A stretch of 58,634 bases of DNA from Streptomyces albipurpureus (lineage in GTDB: Bacteria > Actinomycetota > Actinomycetes > Streptomycetales > Streptomycetaceae), in contig NZ_JAMQAW010000078.1 in assembly GCF_023701525.1 (NCBI RefSeq), positions 50,537-109,170 on the forward strand, read 5' to 3'. Under the pieces are notes generated by a model. It searched no databases. It was not told the origin of the DNA and worked only from the letters and a program-made list of their open reading frames with translations. Positions 7,535 through 16,577 of this stretch are shown here, piece after piece (within the stretch, counting starts at the first letter, position 1; every line of letters starts with the position of its first letter). A program made the translations under genes and the position numbers.

Positions 7535-10114
7535 ATGAGCCGACAGCGTGTGTCCGTGGTACTGGTCATGGCAGTGGTGCTGGGGCTGCTGGGAATGCTG
7601 CCCGCAGCCGGGGGTGCGGGCGCCCGGGCGGTGGAACGGGCGACGGAGCGGGCGGCGGCCGGTTCCGCGGATCCGGTGGTGACGAGTGTGTTCCCCCGGG
7701 ACGGGGCAGTGGATGTGCAGTTCGTCGCCGGGTCGGGCGCGGCAGCCGATTTCGTGGTGATCGCCGACCCCGGCGAGGCCCGGACCACGGTCGGTCCCGA
7801 TGACCGGTACGCCCGGGTGACGGGCCTGCGCAACGGAACCGCGTACCGTTTCATGGTCGTCCAGAGGAAACTTCCGAGTCTGTGGCGGTCGCAGTGGTCA
7901 CAGGAGGTGACTCCGGAGTCGGCCCAGCTGCCGCTGGCGCCGATCCTGGATCACGCCCACGGCCGTGACGGATCGGTCGAGGTCGAGTGGACACCACCGG
8001 ACGACGGCGGCTCCCCCCTCACCGGCTACACGGTCACCGCGTCCGGCGGCGGCGACACGGTCACCGTCAAAACAGCGGCGTCCCAACTGAACGCACGGGT
8101 CCCGGGCCTCGTCGACGGCACCGCCTACAGAGTGGCCGTCCGCGCGGTCAACAAGGCGGGCACCGGCGAGCCGGCCACCAAGACGGTCACCCCCGGCCCG
8201 GACCGGGTACCCGGCGCTCCGACCGATGTGTCCGCGGTCCCGCAGGGAAATTCGGACCGTGAGCTGCTGGTGCGCTGGTCGGCACCGGAAGACGACGGCG
8301 GGCCGAGGATCACCGGCTACACCGTCACCGTCGGCGACACCGTCGTGCAGGCCAGTGGAGGGCAGCGGCAGGCGGTGGTGACCGGCCTCGATGCCGCCGA
8401 GCTCTACGCGGTGAGCGTGTCGGCGGACAACGCGGTCGGCAGCGGGCCGGCCGGGGAGGCGGAGACCGAGGTCTCCCCGCGGGTGGACGTCGACCGCGAA
8501 GCGAAGGTCCTGACCGCGGGGTCGCTGGACCAGCTCACCGCGACCAAAGACAAAGAGCTGCGCTTCCTGCGTCCCAACGGGCAGTTGCGGGGCCTGAAGC
8601 GGGGAGACGTCATCGTCTCGAACACTGACAAGAACGCCCCGGCGGGGCTGCTGCGGAAGGTCACCGCCACCCGCATGGACGGCGAGACCCTCGTCGTGAC
8701 CACCGAAGACGCCGCCCTGCCCGACGTACTGGACCACTCACAGCTTGCGATGGCCGGCGACTGGGACACCGACCGCACCGGCACCACCGTCTACCACAAG
8801 GGAGTCTCTCCAGGGCCTCTGGTCGCCGACGGGGAACTGTCCTTCGGCCTCGCCGTCGCCCCCAACACCGACCACCCGGGCGCCACGGCCAGCGCCGGTG
8901 GAACCATCCGCGGCAGCATCACCATCGACCCCCACTGGGATCTCACCTGGACCACCAGCAAAAGCAGTTGGGGCGTCGACGCCCTCGACTTCACCGCCGA
9001 AGCCGACGTGAAGGCATCGATCGACGCGGACATCGGCATCAGCGCCGGCTACACCTCCACCATTCCCCTGGCCCAGACCACCCTCGCCCCCATCGTCTTC
9101 ACGGCCGGCCCCATCCCCATCGTCATCATCCCCACCCTCTCCCTGAGCGCCGAACTGACCTTCAGCGGCGGCTTCGACATCCACGCGAGCTTCACCTACG
9201 CCCAGCACATCGGCGCCCGGGCCGGCTACGACAGCCAGGAGTGGTACAGCGAGAACACCACCACCGCCCCCGTCGCCACCGCGGACGTGTCCCTGGGGCG
9301 GACGAAAGCCACCCTGCAGGCGTCGCTCCCCATCGATGTGTCTCTGCAGTTCTACGGACTCGCGGGCCCCGGCCTCCAGATCGCTCCCTACCTTCAGGCC
9401 GTCATCGCCGCCCAGGAAGACCCCTGGCTCACCGTGCGGGCCGGCCTGAGCGGAAGCCTGTCCGTGTCCATCGCGGCCATCCCCTCCCTGACCTTCCGGC
9501 TGCCGCTCCTGGACGTCTCCCGGGACATCCTCACCCTGAACGGCACCCGCCCCGGCCTCTACATCGACGACCCTGTCCGCCATCTCCAGCCCGGCACGGA
9601 CACCGCCTTCGAAGTGAAACGCGCCGATTGGTGCACCGCACCCGTCACCTTCAGCCTCGCCCCCGGCAGTCCCGGAACCCTCACCCCCGAGGGCCGCTAC
9701 ACCGCCCCCGCCACACCCGGGACCGCCCGGATCATCGCCACCCAGGCCGCGTACGGGGAGTGCGGCGCCTCCACCGCCGAGGCCATCGTCCTGACCGGCA
9801 AGACCCCGCCCTCGGTCCCCCGCTACGTCCGGGGCGTCCTCAGCGACTACTACGCCAACCTCCAGACCGGCTGGGAGCCCCCCGAGGACGACGGCGGCGA
9901 CCCCGATATCACCTACGCCCTCGTACTCACCCTCCCCGACACCCGCTCCCACGTCGTGTCCACCACCGCCTCCACCCGATACACGATCACCGATCCCGCC
10001 ACCCTCAGCGAGATCCGGGACCAAGGCGGCACCCTCCAAGTCATCGCCAGCAACAAAGCGGGCGACGGCCCGATCAGCCCACCGGCCGACATCACCATTG
10101 TCACGGTCGACTGA
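7535..10114 (+). CDS. Secreted multi-domain fibronectin type III protein (paralogue B)
   Basis: This 859-aa protein starts at an ATG with GAGGAG 6 bases upstream. Residues 1-33 are a signal peptide (VVLVMAVVLGLLGMLPAAGG). The order of parts matches paralogue A. A first module carries FPRDGAVDVQFVAGSG, a second VEWTPPDDGGSPLTGYTVTA and a third VRWSAPEDDGGPRITGYTV. A long middle region follows, with LKRGDVIVSNTDKNAPAG, LVVTTEDAALPDVLDHS and LQIAPYLQAV. The final module carries WEPPEDDGGDPDITYALVLT and ends PPADITIVTVD. Shared cysteines (WCTAPVTFSLAPG, YGECGAS) match WCEAPVTWSLAPG and YGECPRA in A, suggesting a conserved disulfide. The pair clearly arose by inverted duplication followed by divergence. 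It is extracellular, with no catalytic motif recognised. Confidence 0.8.
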   Translation: MSRQRVSVVLVMAVVLGLLGMLPAAGGAGARAVERATERAAAGSADPVVTSVFPRDGAVDVQFVAGSGAAADFVVIADPGEARTTVGPDDRYARVTGLRNGTAYRFMVVQRKLPSLWRSQWSQEVTPESAQLPLAPILDHAHGRDGSVEVEWTPPDDGGSPLTGYTVTASGGGDTVTVKTAASQLNARVPGLVDGTAYRVAVRAVNKAGTGEPATKTVTPGPDRVPGAPTDVSAVPQGNSDRELLVRWSAPEDDGGPRITGYTVTVGDTVVQASGGQRQAVVTGLDAAELYAVSVSADNAVGSGPAGEAETEVSPRVDVDREAKVLTAGSLDQLTATKDKELRFLRPNGQLRGLKRGDVIVSNTDKNAPAGLLRKVTATRMDGETLVVTTEDAALPDVLDHSQLAMAGDWDTDRTGTTVYHKGVSPGPLVADGELSFGLAVAPNTDHPGATASAGGTIRGSITIDPHWDLTWTTSKSSWGVDALDFTAEADVKASIDADIGISAGYTSTIPLAQTTLAPIVFTAGPIPIVIIPTLSLSAELTFSGGFDIHASFTYAQHIGARAGYDSQEWYSENTTTAPVATADVSLGRTKATLQASLPIDVSLQFYGLAGPGLQIAPYLQAVIAAQEDPWLTVRAGLSGSLSVSIAAIPSLTFRLPLLDVSRDILTLNGTRPGLYIDDPVRHLQPGTDTAFEVKRADWCTAPVTFSLAPGSPGTLTPEGRYTAPATPGTARIIATQAAYGECGASTAEAIVLTGKTPPSVPRYVRGVLSDYYANLQTGWEPPEDDGGDPDITYALVLTLPDTRSHVVSTTASTRYTITDPATLSEIRDQGGTLQVIASNKAGDGPISPPADITIVTVD

Positions 10115-10156
10115 CCAGCCAGCCCATCCCCCAAGCACACACCTGGCACAGCAAGG

Positions 10157-10446
10157 TCATGTCCCCGGGGCGTCGAGACCGGGCGGACCTGGTGGAGGCG
10201 GAGCAGTCACCGCTGGCCGTGCATCACGGAGGGTGCCCAGGAAGCAGATCCCCACTTCGAGCAGAGCGAACGAGTCGTTGCACGGAGCCTCTTCCCGGTC
10301 CAGGTTGGGCAGGCTGATGACCGGGATGACGGTGCGCTCGGCGACGTCCAAGAGCGGCATGGGCATCCGCGGCTCGGCGGCGAAGAACTCGGCGGCGGAT
10401 TCGGTGTCGTCGGCCCCAACTGCCGGGAGTAGTTGAAGGCGCTCAT
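10157..10446 (-). pseudogene. Degraded homologue of the small secreted protein at 18688-19272
   Basis: Minus-strand pieces MSAFNYSRQLG and, after a frameshift near 10410, ADDTESAAEFFAAEPRMP, LLDVAERTVIPVISLPNLDR and ALLEVGICFLGTLRDARP line up in order with SASFGYIRPVQ, LLLAVAERIVIPVTALDDRD and ALGGMFLDTLR of the gene at 18688-19272. No signal peptide or good start remains, so this copy is dead. Its stop is at 10157-10159. Here the frame runs through the position that is a TAG stop in the other copy. Confidence 0.45.
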
Positions 10447-10870
10447 CGCTGCGTCCGCAGTCATGGGGCGAGCGGGGAGGCGTTCCGCCCCAAAAAGCCC
10501 TTGGACTGGCGGCTCAGAGCCTCGGTGTCCAGTACCTGTCCCGCCCGCTGAACTCCGGCTGCGCGGTGTGACGTCGGCCATGGATGAGCCCGCCCGGACA
10601 TGGTGCGCTCAGGGCAGAGTCGGACACTGGTCGGCGGTGATCGTCAGACAGCGGACAAGGGGGAGCTCCACGGTGGGCCCGGCTCGTGCGCAGATTCGCG
10701 TGCGGGCCGCAGCAGCAAGCGAGCGGCGCGGAAGTGCGGGAAGTCATTCGGGTCTCCGGGACGTCTGGGACTGTTGGCGCGGGCGGGTGTTGTTGGTGTG
10801 GGAAGGCGGGGTGTGGAAGGGCGGGGTGAAGCCTGCTGGTGGTGGCCCACGCCGCAATTGGCGCGGGTTT
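10447..10870. other. Gene-free stretch
   Basis: Nothing recognisable is encoded on either strand. The end of the minus-strand TetR gene lies at its right edge and the start of the dead secreted-protein remnant at its left. Confidence 0.35.
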
Positions 10871-11488
10871 TCATCCGTGACGGGCTTCGGGTGGCGGAGT
10901 CTGCACGGTTACCTCGAGGGTCGGTTTCATGGCCTGTTCCGCTGCCGGATCGGCTAGGTGTTCCCACATGGTGTCGATCATGGGTTGAAGGAACATCTGT
11001 CCCAGCTGACGCACCATGATCGCGACGATCTGGGTGGACGCGGGTCTGCTGGTCGACGCGAGACCGGCTTCTCGCAGTTTGGTGATCTCGCTGCGGGTCA
11101 GTTCGGTCAGGCGTTCCAGCAGTTGGCTCTGGGGCCGGTTCGGTTCGAGTAGCACGCGGCGGAGGTAGTCGGCCACGGGCGGGTTCGCCCTCAGCATGAG
11201 CTGGACCGACGTGTCCCGGGCCGCGGCGACCTGTGCTGGGCCGCCGTCGGAGCTGGCCCGGCTGATGGCCTGCGCGTAGTAGTCGACGACCAGTTGCTCG
11301 ACCGCGCTCCGCAGGCCGTTCTTGGTCTTGTAGTGGTGCTGGACGAGGCCGACCGTCACGTCCGCAGCGGCGGCGACTGTACGCAGGGAGACGCGGTCCT
11401 CGCCCCGCTCCGCGTAGAGGTCTAGCGCGGCGTTGCGGATCCTCGCCTTGGCTGTCAGGTCATCCGCGCCGGCGCGTGGATCAGTCAT
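10871..11488 (-). CDS. TetR-family transcriptional regulator
   Basis: This 205-aa cytosolic repressor starts at ATG 11486-11488, with GAGGAG 7 bases upstream; an overlapping ATG 6 bases earlier is closed by TGA after four codons. The N-terminal DNA-binding domain spans about residues 14-62, with the helix-turn-helix in VSLRTVAAAADVTVGLVQHHY. The rest is the helical ligand-binding and dimerisation domain, with PPVADYLRRVLLEPNRPQS as in TetR_C-type members. It is transcribed away from the racemase/beta-oxidation operon that starts at 12089, so it most likely represses that operon and itself, with an acyl-CoA or acid as ligand. That is inferred from position. Confidence 0.85.
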   Translation of the reverse strand: MTDPRAGADDLTAKARIRNAALDLYAERGEDRVSLRTVAAAADVTVGLVQHHYKTKNGLRSAVEQLVVDYYAQAISRASSDGGPAQVAAARDTSVQLMLRANPPVADYLRRVLLEPNRPQSQLLERLTELTRSEITKLREAGLASTSRPASTQIVAIMVRQLGQMFLQPMIDTMWEHLADPAAEQAMKPTLEVTVQTPPPEARHG

Positions 11489-11503
11489 TGGTCATCTCCT
11501 CAT

Positions 11504-11518
11504 TACCTTTTTGGTAGC
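11504..11518. promoter_or_regulatory. Candidate TetR operator upstream of the TetR gene
   Basis: TACC and GGTA flank five T as an inverted repeat at 11504-11516, directly before the TetR ribosome site. The right half continues as TTGGTAGC (11511-11518), an eight-base word that recurs at 12048-12055 before the divergent operon. A shared word in both promoter regions is what a divergently acting repressor would need. Confidence 0.35.
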
Positions 11519-12020
11519 CCGCAACGGGTGTCCGGCCTGCGGGGGCGGCATGACTTTCTCCCCGGTCGATCGCATGTCTCGGGGGTGGTGTCACCCGGCT
11601 CCGGAGGCATCGGCAGACCGCTGGTCCTGGCGCCCATGCCGGGGGTCGGCGTCAGGGCCGGAGTAGGACTCCTCATCGACGTCGGCGACGGCAGCTCGTT
11701 TCCGTCCGCCGCCCACCTCGCGTCCGCGTCGGCCTCTCCTCGGCCACCCGGAGCCCAGGCTCCTCGATCTGCGGCGAGCAGCCTTCCCGGTGAGGGAAGA
11801 AGCAGCCCGGAAGGGCCTTCTTCCGCACCGTGTTCGCCGCCCTGGGGCCGAGGGCCTGTCACGACAGGGGAATCAACCAGGGCAGACATCACACCCAAGT
11901 ACTCCTCTGCCTCGCCCGACGATGAGTCGGCGCCCTCTTCGCCAGGCTCCGAGACGGCACCTTCCACGACCCCCGCCCCACCGGTGACGAAACCCAGGAG
12001 GCCACCCCACGAATAATACA
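11519..12020. other. Intergenic spacer with unrecognised open frames
   Basis: A minus-strand frame open from a TTG at 12021 down to 11503 would give 172 aa starting with a tryptophan/tyrosine-rich piece (YYSWGGLLGFVTGG). A plus-strand frame at 11528-12016 is also open. Neither matches a family I know, both are low in complexity (Pro, Ser, Gly), and only one at most can be real. I leave this as unassigned sequence. Confidence 0.25.
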
Positions 12021-12047
12021 ACTCACCCCAGAGTCTTTACATACGCA

Positions 12048-12068
12048 TTGGTAGCGATACATTTGTAT
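12048..12068. promoter_or_regulatory. Candidate operator/promoter of the beta-oxidation operon
   Basis: This AT-rich patch 20-40 bases before the ATG at 12089 contains TTGGTAGC (12048-12055), shared with the TetR promoter, and the perfect palindrome ATAC-attt-GTAT (12057-12068). TATAGT at 12066-12071 could serve as a -10 element, so a repressor on the palindrome would block it. The whole stretch from about 12010 stands out as AT-rich in a GC-rich region. Confidence 0.4.
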
Positions 12069-12088
12069 AGTCGAGGGAAGGAGAGGCG

Positions 12089-12940
12089 ATGCAACAGACC
12101 CTGCCGTTGGCCGGAGTGCGGGTCGTCACGCTCGCGGTCAATCTGCCCGGCCCGCTCGCAGCCGCGCGCCTGCGCCGGCTGGGCGCCGATGTCGTCAAGG
12201 TGGAGCCGCCGGGCGGTGACCCCCTGGCCGGCGTCGCACCGGGTTGGTATGCGGAACTCGCCTACGGACAGAGCGTGATCACGCTCGATCTCAAGGACTC
12301 GGGCGATCGCGTCCGGCTCGATACCGAGCTGGCGCGCGGCGATATATTGATCACCGCTATGCGCCCGGCGGCGCTGGCCCGGCTCGGACTGGACGACACC
12401 CACCTCGCGTTTCCGGGGCTTTCCTCCATTGAGATCGTCGGGCACGCTGGAGCCTTCGCGGAAGCACCGGGGCACGACCTGACGTATCAGGCGGTTCACG
12501 GGACGCTCACGCCCCCGGTGATGCCGACCGTACCCATCGCCGACCTCCTCGGCGCCGAACAAGCCGTATCGGCGGCTGCGCTGGCGCTGCTGGAGCGGTC
12601 GGTCTCGGGTCGCGGTGGGCGTCATCGCATCGTCCTGGAGGACGCCGCCGCCGTCGCCGGCGCGGCGATCCGTCACGGGCTCACGGGCGAAGGCGCCCCA
12701 CTGGGCGGCGGCAGTCCCGCGTACGGGATCTACGCGACCGCGGACGGCCATGTGGCCCTGGCCGCGATCGAACCGCACTTCTGGTCCCGCACCCGTGAAG
12801 CCCTAGGTGGCGCCGGGACCCGCGACGGGCTCGGCCGCGTCTTCGCGACCCGTACCACCGCCGAATGGGAGGCCCTGGCCAAGCGCGCGGACATCCCGCT
12901 GGCCGGTATCCGTCAGCACACAGAGAAGGAGCGGCTATGA
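12089..12940 (+). CDS. Alpha-methylacyl-CoA racemase-like protein (CaiB/BaiF superfamily)
   Basis: This 283-aa cytosolic protein starts at an ATG with GGAGAG close upstream. It has the CaiB/BaiF fold signature LGADVVKVEPPGGDPL (about 31-46). The residues that define racemases rather than CoA-transferases are present: RPAALARLGL (R92), H129 in GHDLTYQ, D152 in PIADLLG and E228 in AAIEPHFW, equivalent to the His/Asp/Glu set of Mycobacterium MCR. It should therefore epimerise 2-methylacyl-CoA thioesters. It is shorter than the usual 350 or so residues, lacking part of the C-terminal segment, but all catalytic landmarks remain. It is first in the operon and its stop overlaps the thiolase start (ATGA). 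Confidence 0.75.
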   Translation: MQQTLPLAGVRVVTLAVNLPGPLAAARLRRLGADVVKVEPPGGDPLAGVAPGWYAELAYGQSVITLDLKDSGDRVRLDTELARGDILITAMRPAALARLGLDDTHLAFPGLSSIEIVGHAGAFAEAPGHDLTYQAVHGTLTPPVMPTVPIADLLGAEQAVSAAALALLERSVSGRGGRHRIVLEDAAAVAGAAIRHGLTGEGAPLGGGSPAYGIYATADGHVALAAIEPHFWSRTREALGGAGTRDGLGRVFATRTTAEWEALAKRADIPLAGIRQHTEKERL

Positions 12941-14127
12941 GCGTACGAGAGGCCGTGATCGTCGGTGCCGTCCGCACACCGGTCGGCAGACGTGGCGGAG
13001 CACTCAGCCGCTGGCATCCAGTGGACCTGCTCGGGCAGACCCTGCGGGCGCTGGTGGAGCGTACCGGCGTGGAACCGGCACTCATCGAGGACGTGATCGC
13101 CGGATGCGTCCTCCAGCAGGAACAGCAGTCCGGGAACCTGGCCCGGCACGCCGTACTAGCGGCCGGACTGCCCGAATCCGTGCCCGCAGTGACGGTCGAC
13201 CGCCAGTGCGGCTCCGGCCAGCAGGCGGTGAGCTTTGCCGCCCAGGCGGTCATGGCCGGCACACACGATCTGGTGATCGCCTGCGGCGTCGAGTCGATGT
13301 CCCAGGTACCGATGCCCCCGGCGATGGCGCCGGGAGCACCCCTGGGCCCGCAGTACAGCCCGCACGAGCTGGCCCGCTACGACGGCGGACTGATGGCGCA
13401 GGGCGCGTCCTCGGAACTGCTGAACGAAAGGTCCGGGTTCAGCCGGGACGCGCTGGACGCCTTCAGTGCCCGCAGTCATCAGCGGGCCTGGGCCGCCTCC
13501 CGGGCGGGCCGGTTCACGGCGCAGACAGTGCCGCTGCCGAGCGATCCCGCCGACCCCGCGTCCCCTCTGGTCGACACCGACGAGGGCATCCGCGAGCACG
13601 TCGACCCCGCGAAGATGGCATCACTGAAGGCCGTGTTCGCCGCGAATGGGCGCACCACAGCGGCGAACTCGTCTCAGCTCAGCGACGGAGCGGCTGCGCT
13701 ACTGATCGCCGACCGGGAGTTCGCGGAGCGCCGCGGGCTCATCCCGAGGGCCCGCTTCCGGGCCCTGTCGGTAGCGGCCGGGGACCCTGTCGTCCAGTTC
13801 ACGGCGGTCCTCGACGCCACCCGTAACGCCCTCATCCGTAGCGGACTGACCACGAACGACATCGACCTGTTCGAGGTAAACGAGGCGTTCGCGGGTGTTC
13901 CGCTGCTGTTCAAGCGGGAGTTCGGGATCGATGACAACCAGCTCAACGTCAACGGCGGTTCCATCGCCATCGGTCACCCCCTGGGCTCGACCGGGGCCCG
14001 CATGCTCACCGACCTGCTGTGCGAACTCGAACGCAGCGGCGGGTCCACCGGCCTCCAAACCATCTGCGAAGCCACCGGTACGGCCAACACCACCATCATC
14101 GAGCTCATCACAGGGAGCAGCGCATGA
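12937..14127 (+). CDS. Acetyl-CoA acyltransferase (thiolase)
   Basis: This 396-aa thiolase catalyses thiolytic cleavage of 3-ketoacyl-CoA, the last step of beta-oxidation. The ATG at 12937 overlaps the previous stop; the frame is open further upstream but AAGGAG sits 5 bases before this ATG. The active-site nucleophile is C91 in DRQCGSGQQAV, the general base H347 in GHPLGSTGAR, and the second cysteine C377 in ICEATGTANTTIIE. NEAFA is also present. All thiolase motifs are intact. Its end overlaps the next start by ATGA, so translation is coupled with the ligase. Confidence 0.9.
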   Translation: MSVREAVIVGAVRTPVGRRGGALSRWHPVDLLGQTLRALVERTGVEPALIEDVIAGCVLQQEQQSGNLARHAVLAAGLPESVPAVTVDRQCGSGQQAVSFAAQAVMAGTHDLVIACGVESMSQVPMPPAMAPGAPLGPQYSPHELARYDGGLMAQGASSELLNERSGFSRDALDAFSARSHQRAWAASRAGRFTAQTVPLPSDPADPASPLVDTDEGIREHVDPAKMASLKAVFAANGRTTAANSSQLSDGAAALLIADREFAERRGLIPRARFRALSVAAGDPVVQFTAVLDATRNALIRSGLTTNDIDLFEVNEAFAGVPLLFKREFGIDDNQLNVNGGSIAIGHPLGSTGARMLTDLLCELERSGGSTGLQTICEATGTANTTIIELITGSSA

Positions 14128-15788
14128 CCGCGATCGTCCGGGGACTCCCGTCCACACACGGCGACTCCTACCAGCTCAACACCACCACCCTCATCCGACA
14201 CTCCGCACGGACCTACCCCGAGCAGGAAATCGTCCACCGCACCGGGGACGGAGGCTGGGGCCGCTACACCTACGCCGACGCCTACACCCGGGTCAAGCGC
14301 GCAGCCAACGTCCTGTCCGCCCTCGGCGTCACCCCCGGCGACGTCGTGGGCATCCTCGACTGGAACAGCAAGCGGCACTTCGAGCTGTACTGGGCCATCC
14401 CCGGCACCGGGGCCGTCATGCTGCAGATGAATCTACGTCTGGCACCCGAGGACCTCGGCCACGTCGCCGCCCACAGCCGCGCCTCCGTCGTCCTGGTGGA
14501 CGAGAGTCTCCTACCGGTAGCGGAGGCGCTCGCCCCGCACGCCCCTGACGTGCGCGCCTGGGTGGTGATGACGGACAAGCCACTCTCGGGGATCACCACC
14601 ACCCTGCCGGACGTCCACCACTTCGAGGACCTGATGGCCGACGCCCGCGACGAGATCGCATGGCCGATTGTCGAAGAGCGCTCCGCCTACAGCGCCTGCT
14701 ACACCACGGGGACGACCGGCCGCCCGAAGGGCGTGTACTACTCCCATCGCGGCATCTACCTGCACACCATGGCGCAGGCCGCAAGCCTCGGCATGAGCGC
14801 CGACGACACCGTCATGCTCATCACGCCGATGTTCCACGGCCAGTCCTGGGGCCTGCCGCAGTCCGCCGTCTACAGCGCCGCGAAGATCGTCCTCCCCGGC
14901 CGGTACACAGCGGAGGACACCTCGCTCCTGGTCGACGCCATGATCGCCGAGAAGGTGACGGTCGCCAACGGCGCACCCGCCATCTTCCAGCCCATGCTCG
15001 ACTACATCAGAACCCTGGCAACCAGACCCGACTTCAGCCGGGCGCGGCTGCTCTCCGGCTCGACCGAACCGGCACTCTCACTGTCGCGGGGCTTTCACGA
15101 ATTGACCGGCGCCGACATCATCCACGCCTATGGCGCCACCGAGACCACCCCGACCGTCACCGTCAACGCAGGCGTCAAACCGACCATCGCCGGGGCTCTC
15201 TCCCCCGAAGAGCGGTGGAACCTCAAGCGCTCGCAGGGGCTACCGATCAACGGGGTCGACATCCGGATCGTCGACCCCGACGGGAATGATCTGCCGGCCG
15301 ACGGCAGGAGCCAGGGCGAGGTACTGCTGCGCGGTCCCTGGATCACCGAGCGGTACTACCGGGGGCACGACGACGCCGACCGCTTCACCGACGGCTACTG
15401 GCGATCCGGTGACGTGGGCACCCTCTCGCCGCACGGCTACCTCAAGCTGACCGACCGCCTCAAGGACGTCGTCAAGAGCGGTGGCGAGTGGATTTCCTCC
15501 ATTGACATGGAGAACGCGATCACCGGGCACCCCAAGGTCGCCGAAGCCGCCGTGATCGGCGTCGAGCACCCCAAATGGCAGGAACGGCCCGTGGCGCTCG
15601 TGGTCACCACCGACGGTGAGGAACTGCCTCTCGAAGAGATCCACGGCCTGCTGCTCGGCGCCTTCGCCAAGTGGCAGTTCCCGGACACCGTGCTGTACGT
15701 CGACCGGCTGCCGCGCACCAGCGTCGGCAAGCTCGACAAGAAAGCCATGCGGGCCGAGCACTCCGGCATCTACCGGGAGGCCCGGTGA
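14124..15788 (+). CDS. Acyl-CoA synthetase (AMP-forming, long-chain type)
   Basis: This 554-aa ANL-superfamily ligase activates a carboxylic acid to its CoA thioester with ATP. It shows the P-loop YTTGTTGRPKGVYYSH (about 193-208), the adenylate motif AYGATETTP, the YWRSGDVG motif, the hinge DRLKDVVKSGGEWIS and the catalytic lysine in RTSVGKLDKKAM near the end. The start at 14124 overlaps the thiolase stop and its own stop overlaps the GTG of the next gene. It supplies the entry step of the pathway encoded by this operon. The substrate cannot be read from the sequence; a branched or terpenoid acid fits the racemase next to it. Confidence 0.9.
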   Translation: MTAIVRGLPSTHGDSYQLNTTTLIRHSARTYPEQEIVHRTGDGGWGRYTYADAYTRVKRAANVLSALGVTPGDVVGILDWNSKRHFELYWAIPGTGAVMLQMNLRLAPEDLGHVAAHSRASVVLVDESLLPVAEALAPHAPDVRAWVVMTDKPLSGITTTLPDVHHFEDLMADARDEIAWPIVEERSAYSACYTTGTTGRPKGVYYSHRGIYLHTMAQAASLGMSADDTVMLITPMFHGQSWGLPQSAVYSAAKIVLPGRYTAEDTSLLVDAMIAEKVTVANGAPAIFQPMLDYIRTLATRPDFSRARLLSGSTEPALSLSRGFHELTGADIIHAYGATETTPTVTVNAGVKPTIAGALSPEERWNLKRSQGLPINGVDIRIVDPDGNDLPADGRSQGEVLLRGPWITERYYRGHDDADRFTDGYWRSGDVGTLSPHGYLKLTDRLKDVVKSGGEWISSIDMENAITGHPKVAEAAVIGVEHPKWQERPVALVVTTDGEELPLEEIHGLLLGAFAKWQFPDTVLYVDRLPRTSVGKLDKKAMRAEHSGIYREAR

Positions 15789-16573
15789 CCGCCACAGGCG
15801 CCGTACTGACGGTGGTACGGCACGGGCCCGTCACCGTCCTGGAGATCGACCGGCCCACCGCGAAGAACGCCCTGAACGAAGCGGTCATGACGGGCCTGAC
15901 CGCCGAACTCGACCGGATCCGGCACGACGAGACCGTCCGAGCAGTGGTCCTCACCGGCGCCGGCGGCGTCTTCTGCGCCGGCGCCGACATCACCGCCTTC
16001 AACCGGATGCGGGCAGAAGCCCTGCTCGGGCCGCGCCCGACGCTCGGCGGCAGCCTCTGGTCAGATCTGGCCACCTTCCCGAAACCGGTCGTCGCCGCAG
16101 TCGAGGGCCTCGCCTTCGGCGGTGGCTTCGAACTGGCGCTGGCATGCGACACCGTCATCGCGGGGACATCCGCGAAGTTCGCCGTGCCCGAAGTCCGGCT
16201 CGGCGTCATCCCCGGCGGGGGCGGCACCCAGCGACTGGTCCACGCACTGGGCAAGGCCCGGGCGATGGCGTTGCTGCTCACCGGAGACACACTGCCGGCC
16301 GACGAAGCCGCCATGGCCGGTGTCGTCTCCCAAGTGGTGCCCGACGGCGAGGCGCTGTCGCGGGCACTGAAGCTCGCGGGCCGTATCGCACGGAACTCGC
16401 CGCTCGCGGTCGCCCTCGCCAAGGACGCCGCTCTGCGGGCGTTCGAGACCTCCCTGGCTCAGGGGCTCGAACACGAGAAGCGCAATTTCCATGTGGCCAT
16501 CCACTCGGCGGACAGCCGAGAAGGCGAGCGCGCGTTTCTGGACAAGCGCACACCCGAGTTCACCGGAGAGTAA
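15785..16573 (+). CDS. Enoyl-CoA hydratase
   Basis: This 262-aa crotonase-family enzyme hydrates 2-enoyl-CoA to 3-hydroxyacyl-CoA. It starts at the GTG at 15785, which overlaps the ligase stop (GTGA). The oxyanion-hole segments CAGADITAF and AFGGGFELALACD are present. Both catalytic glutamates of true hydratases are kept: one in GGGFEL and one in VPEVRLGVIPGGGGTQRL. The C-terminus EGERAFLDKRTPEFTGE is typical. It is the second chemical step of the spiral encoded by this operon. Confidence 0.88.
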   Translation: MTATGAVLTVVRHGPVTVLEIDRPTAKNALNEAVMTGLTAELDRIRHDETVRAVVLTGAGGVFCAGADITAFNRMRAEALLGPRPTLGGSLWSDLATFPKPVVAAVEGLAFGGGFELALACDTVIAGTSAKFAVPEVRLGVIPGGGGTQRLVHALGKARAMALLLTGDTLPADEAAMAGVVSQVVPDGEALSRALKLAGRIARNSPLAVALAKDAALRAFETSLAQGLEHEKRNFHVAIHSADSREGERAFLDKRTPEFTGE

Positions 16574-16577
16574 AACC

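Noticed and set aside
4557..7535. Long plus-strand open frames antisense to the minus-strand fibronectin-III gene (up to about 590 codons)
   Set aside because: They are mirror frames of a clearly coding gene, are His/Arg/Gly-rich and show no family resemblance; long antisense frames are expected at this GC content.
8738..10317. Long minus- and plus-strand frames overlapping paralogue B
   Set aside because: Same reason: low-complexity Gly/Asp- or Arg/His-rich shadows of a real gene.
11503..12021. 172-codon minus-strand frame between TetR and the racemase gene as a real gene
   Set aside because: TTG start, low-complexity sequence and an equally open plus-strand frame in the same place; it also overlaps the AT-rich promoter patch.
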